Assembly: GCF_014192335.1 (NCBI RefSeq) | Contig: NZ_JACHXU010000001.1 | Span: forward strand, 62,001 to 126,000 | DNA from: Aporhodopirellula rubra | GTDB taxonomy: Bacteria > Planctomycetota > Planctomycetia > Pirellulales > Pirellulaceae | Direction: 5' to 3' | Length of the DNA: 64,000 nt | The notes under the pieces: model-generated | Databases searched by the model: none | Told to the model about the DNA's origin: nothing | Seen by the model: the letters and a program-made list of their open reading frames with translations, nothing else | Shown: piece after piece, positions 55,301 through 61,300 of the stretch | Numbering within the stretch: position 1 is the first letter of the stretch | Layout of the letters: every line of letters starts with the position of its first letter | Translations under genes and position numbers: made by a program

Positions 55301-58300
55301 GTGCCGACGGAACTATCGATGACACTGAATTGACTCGTATTACGTTCACCGAACCGTGGGCAAACCCCGACGATCAATCGTTGATCAAGGCGGTCGGTGA
55401 CGTAAATGGTGATGGTTTGACTGACTTGACCGTGCAGGTCGCCCAAACTTTGCCTGCAGTCATTCAAAATGCAACGTTCTCCGGTACGATTGACTTTCCG
55501 ATCGAAGAACGTGTTCTCGTTGAGATTGAATCCTCGGGGCAAACCGAAGCGTTTAATCTTGAGGCATCGAATTTGGACCAACTGCAAGTAGCAGTTCAAA
55601 CCGCAATCGGACTATCGCCCATCGCTGGCGAAATCGAGCTTCGGCAACAGGCTGGCGAACTTGTCTTTGCTAATAGTTTTGCAGGCGACAGCCTCGATGC
55701 GGCCGGGCGGTTTGAAGTTCGACAGGCCGACACCGCAACCGCACCGATCCTGAGCAACCCACACTCGCTTCATTTTGATGGCAGTGACGTGGTCGAAGCA
55801 GAACCGATTGCTGAGATCAACGTAGAAAGCTCAGAAATATTTACGACAGTTGAAGCTTGGGTGCGAGCGGAGTTCGACGACGACTCGCCGAGAACGATTT
55901 TTGCGACCGGTTCGTCAGCGAACAGCGATGACTTGGCCCGTGGCTTCGAATTGCAAGCGGGCGGTAATTGGCAGGTTAAGATCGCCAAAAGCGGCAACGA
56001 CTTTGAAGTGGTTCAAGGCCCCGATGTGATCCCAGGTCGTTGGACCCACATCGCCGTAACCATTTTTTGGGGATCTGGTCCCACCGCCCCGTCGGTGAAA
56101 TTGTATATCGATGGCGAGGAAGTGCAAAGTTTTACGTACCCCTTCAACGTAAGTGCGTTTCGTCCCAAAGCCCCGGCCGACTCGATGAGCGGTGTGGTCA
56201 CCTCTATCGGCAGCGGATCCATCACCGGCGCGGCACCCTGGTTGGGTGGGATTGATGAAGTTCGAGTTTGGTCACGTGGCGGGACAGCGCATTCAGGTAA
56301 TGCTGTTGCTCGATCAGCGGAACAAATTCGGGAGAACTATCTAAAAAGTGTCGCCCATGACGATACCGGCTTAGTCGCCTACTGGAAGTTCGACGATGGC
56401 AACGGTAACGGCGCGGACGATTCAGCGGGTAACCACAATGCCGCGATCCTCGGAGCGGACTGGAACACAAGGCAATTTCGAGTTGTCGGTGGAACCGATG
56501 TCGAAGTCCAGCGTGGCCTCCTTTACGGCAATCACTTTGATGGCGGACGTGTCACTGTCGACTTAGGCAGTTCCGCTGGTAACATTGAAGACATCGTTTC
56601 CTTAGGCGATGTCAACGGTGATGGACGAGACGACGTGGGCATCATCGGGGACTTTGGTGTTAAAGTTCACTTCGGTAGCCAATCCGCCGTAGACTTTCTT
56701 GCGGATGCCGATTTGCAGTCGCAGAGCGATACGGTGGACTCGATCGCTTCAGGCGATTTCAATGGTGACGATCAAATGGATCTCGCTTTGGGTGATTCGA
56801 CCACTTCGCAGTTGATGCTGTATTACTCCGTCAGCTCATCGTCCACCTTGCTTGATCCCGCTCAAGCCGATCGTACACATCGGATTGGCGATCTTCCTCC
56901 TGCATCGCTGATCCTCACCTCTGGTGTCAGTTTGGATGGTGATCACCGTGACGACTTGATCGTTCAGACGACGCCAGTTGATTCGGTCAATGGGACGGTC
57001 CGGCAGCAATCACTGATACTGCAAGGAAGCAATCGTGGTGGCGTGGTCGATTCCGAGCTTGTGCTCGAGAACCGAAGTGTCCCGGGAAGTGGTTCATTCG
57101 TGGTGGATCGTGGCACGGGTCGACCGGAGGTCTTTGGTGATGGCTCGGAGCCGTTTGTGCTTCCGGAAATCTCTCTGGAACAGTTCTTCCGATTCACAAC
57201 GTTGGGCGACGGCAGCGAAGGTGATTTCATTGGTCTAATAGCCGATGACTCAACTTTACGGTTGCAATTGTTCGATTCGGTCCTGGCCCCGATCAGTCCC
57301 CGGGTTGGTTCAGTGGATCTTCGTGGAGTGGATGTTGGAACCTATTTTGTGCGTGTTGACGGGGCGATTCCCGCGTCCTTCCGTTTGGAGATGCAAGCTC
57401 CCATTGCGGGCCAAGTTTCCAGTGCCTCGACGTTGCAAGACCGTGACGTGCTCCGTGGCGGAGAGGGCAGCGATTTCATTGCCGGCAACACACAAATTGA
57501 CCGAATCTATGGTGGTAGCGGCAGCGATCAAGTTGAGGCGGAGTCCATCGAGGTTCGCGACTTCAATTCTTTGGTCGACGTGTTCGCGAGCGTTCCAATC
57601 GAGCAGCAAATTGGTCAGAACATTCCCGGCGAAATCGATCCGGTCGTTGAGATCGCAGATGCTGGAATCCGCAGTGCGATCGCCGAGCAGCTTGGAATAG
57701 CAATCACCATCGGTTTCGACGGCAATCCTCGTCTGGCAGAAGTGTTGCGTGAGTCCCGCCTGTCTTCGATTTCAAGTCTGGATGCGAGTGGGCGATCGAT
57801 TAGTGATATCACTGACCTGGCCAAGCTGGCCAATCTGGTCAGTCTCGACCTGTCAGACAATCCCGCGATCGGCAATTTCGATGCGCTCGCGTCAATTCCG
57901 CGATTGAAGCACCTTGATTTGGAACAAACGTTTGGGCCAGCAGGAAGATTGTCCTTCGATTGGCGAGAACTATCACATCTCGATTTGCTTCGCATGTCGT
58001 CTCTTCTTGCGACGCTGCCTCCGAACCTCGTGATCGATGAAGGATCGACGCTTACTTTTGAGATGACGGGTGCCAGTTTCCAGATTGTCGACCAGTCAGG
58101 AACGATTATCGACGAGTGTCTATCGTGTACATCCTTCGTGTTTTCACCATCGAATGATGGCGTGTTTTACTTGGAGCAAAAACGTAGCGATCAACAGGCT
58201 TTTATTGATCCTCCGGTTGCTCCGATCATCGTTCGTAATGTTGCTCCATCCATCGCGGGCTTGCCGTCTGAAATTCGACTCAATGAAGGTGAATCGCGAT

Positions 58301-61300
58301 CCGTCGCTGAGCTGTTGACGGGCGTTACTTTCACTGATCCCGTCGATGTGGTGACTCGCCAAGTGACGGTGACGGATTCGGCCGGCCGTGTCACGGATCT
58401 CACCAGCGGTTCGCTGGAATTCAGTGATGACATTGTTGCTTTGGATGGATCCATCATTGATGGGGCAACGGATTTGACGACCGCATTCTGGTTGAAGACG
58501 ACCAAGACCGGACAGCAGGCAATCATCAGCGGTGCTTTGACGGATGATCGGGACAACGAATACCTGGTGTTCTTTTCCAACGACCAGACGTTGCAATTCT
58601 TCAATGGCCCGTCGGTCAGTTTTACCGGGCTTGCATCGATCGCCGATGGCACTTGGCATCATGTTGCGCTGGTCGCCAATGCTGCTGCTGACACGGTCGA
58701 ACTTTACATGGACGGGGTGTCACAGGGTACACAGAGCATTGCGTTGGATGGTTTTGAAGTTGCCGACGGTGGACTGTTCTTGGGGCAAGAGCAAGATGAT
58801 CTGGCGGATGGATTCAATCCCGCTCAAGCGTTGGATGGGAACCTGAGCGAGTTGGGGATTTGGCGACGAGCGTTGACCGCGGATCAGGTTCGCGAAGTCT
58901 TCAATACAGGCGTTGCGTCGTTGCCAGCTGACCTGGCTGCACACTACCCACTCAGCGACGTCAGCGGCACGGTCGCCAAGGATCACAGTTTGTTCGGTCG
59001 AGACGGAGTGGTAGCCAAACGTTCCGGAGCGTTCCTGCCCGGCGACGGTGCGAAACCTGGCTGGACCCCGGACAGCCCGCTTGCGGAACCTCGTTTTGAT
59101 GCAATCAATGAAGGACGCTACACGCTCGAAGTGACGGCTCACGACGGCGATGGAGGCGTCACCAAGGCTCGCTCGACGATCGTCGTTTCGAACTTAGCAC
59201 CCACAGCCATGTTTGATGCGAGTGCTGACTTCTCTTCCGCTGGCCAACCCGTCTTCTTTGACGCGTCCGGTTCGACCGATCCAGGTCCCTTGGACCAAGC
59301 CAATTTGAGCTATCGATGGGAGATCACGTCGCCCGGTTTGTTCTCACCGCTCGTGTTCGATACGCAAGCGATTGAGTTCACCCCCGAATTCGCTGGAATC
59401 TACAACGTCACCTTGACCGTTACCGACTCGGGATTGCTGTCGGATCAGACAACGCAAACCCTAGAGGTTGTTCCGCAAGCCAATCTTGGTGTCCTTTCCG
59501 GTGCAATTGACAGTCTCGTCTTTCCCGAAGGCGGCGAGGTCACTCTGGACAGTCGAGGATCGTCACCGCTGGCTCCGTTTGGTAATTCGTCACGTCGCTA
59601 TGAATGGCGAGTGTTTGATACGGACTCTGGCACGTTACTTCCCGAGGGCGACTCGTCCTCCACTTCATTCACGGCCGGGTCGCGGGGTCTGTTGACGGTC
59701 GGCTTGTCAGTGGTCGATACCGTGGCGGGTGTTGAATACAAAAGCGCGTCCGTCACCCAGTTTTTGACCATCGAAAACGTGGCACCGATCATCGATCTCG
59801 GTGACGACATCGTCACGACCGAGGGAACCTCCTTCACGATCGACCCGAGCATCTTTGACCCTGGTCAGGATGAAGAGTTTTTCCTGGACTGGATTGTCCC
59901 GGATGGCATCGTCCAGCAAAGCTTCGAAGCGCCGTATGAGTTCGTTGCGTTGGACAACGGTGTTTACGAAATTGGATTGTTGGTTTCCGATGGAAGTGTG
60001 TTCCTAAACAACTTTGGAAATTTCCTGACCAGCGAATTGGCAACGCTAACGGTTCAAGTGAGTAACTTGGCTCCCGTCGTAACCGGCATCTCGGTCGCCG
60101 ACAATCTGATCGAATCGGACAGCGGAAACGTGGTCTCTCTAACGGCGCTATTCGACGATCCCGCTAACGTCGCGGGGGGAGACGACGCAATCGAGCGGAA
60201 TAGCGGTGATCGATCCTTCGATTTCGTTTGGACGTTTGGCGACGGTTCGGAGCCATTGCTGACGACATCGCCCAGCGTCAGCCACCGGTTCCCCGATAGC
60301 GGCGAGTATGACGTTCGTGTCACAGTGACCGACAAGGACGGAGACACGGGCGAGATCACTCGCAGTGTCGTCATCAACAATGCGGCTCCCCGTGAACTGA
60401 CGCTTAGTGTCCCGTCAGTGGTGCTGGAAGATGAGTTCGTCACCGTCTCTGGCAGTTTCCGCGATCTCGATGGCCGGCAAACGGAAACCGATGCCGAACC
60501 TGTGACGGCGGACATCGATTTTGGTGACGGGACTAAGAAGACGGTTGCCCTGACGAGCGTCGTCGATAACGGCGTCCGTTCTTACACGTTTACTTCCAGT
60601 CATACCTATCGTCGCGGTGGAACCTACTCGATTCTGCTGACCGCACGCGATGACGACGGTGGCGAGTCCACTTTGACAGCGTCGTTGTCGGTGACCGAGG
60701 TCAATGACAACCCCTCGGCGAAGACGGATCGCTTCAGCGTTCTTTCCGGAACGGTTGACTTTGCCATCGATGTTTTGGCGAATGATTCGTTCGCTCCCGA
60801 TCCTGCGGAAACACTGACCGTCACTTCGGTGACGCAGAGTGTTCACGGTGGCACGACGTCGATCGACGTCGATACTGGTCGCGTTCTCTACACACCACGT
60901 CCGGACTTCGTGGGAAGCGATCGATTCACCTACACCATCAGTGACGGCAATGGAGGAACCGCGGAAGGCAGCGTGGTTGTGAATGTAACTCCCACGAACA
61001 GTGCCCTATTGAGATTGGATACTTCGTCGCGTGACACCGCGGCCTACCGATTGCGGCTTTCCGGTTCGCTAGTCGAAATTCGCGATGCGGATTCGGGCGA
61101 ATTGCTCGAAACACGAAACATTTTGGCGCTGCAACGGATTGAGATCGTTGGTCGTGACGACCTGGATCAAACCTTTGATTTGATTTTCGACAGCAGTGTC
61201 GGATTGGATTTGTCTGGTGGGATGCAGATCGTCGCGGGGGCATCATCCAATGATCAACTTTCGATTTCCGGCTCGGCGGGCTTGACGATCGAAATCGAGA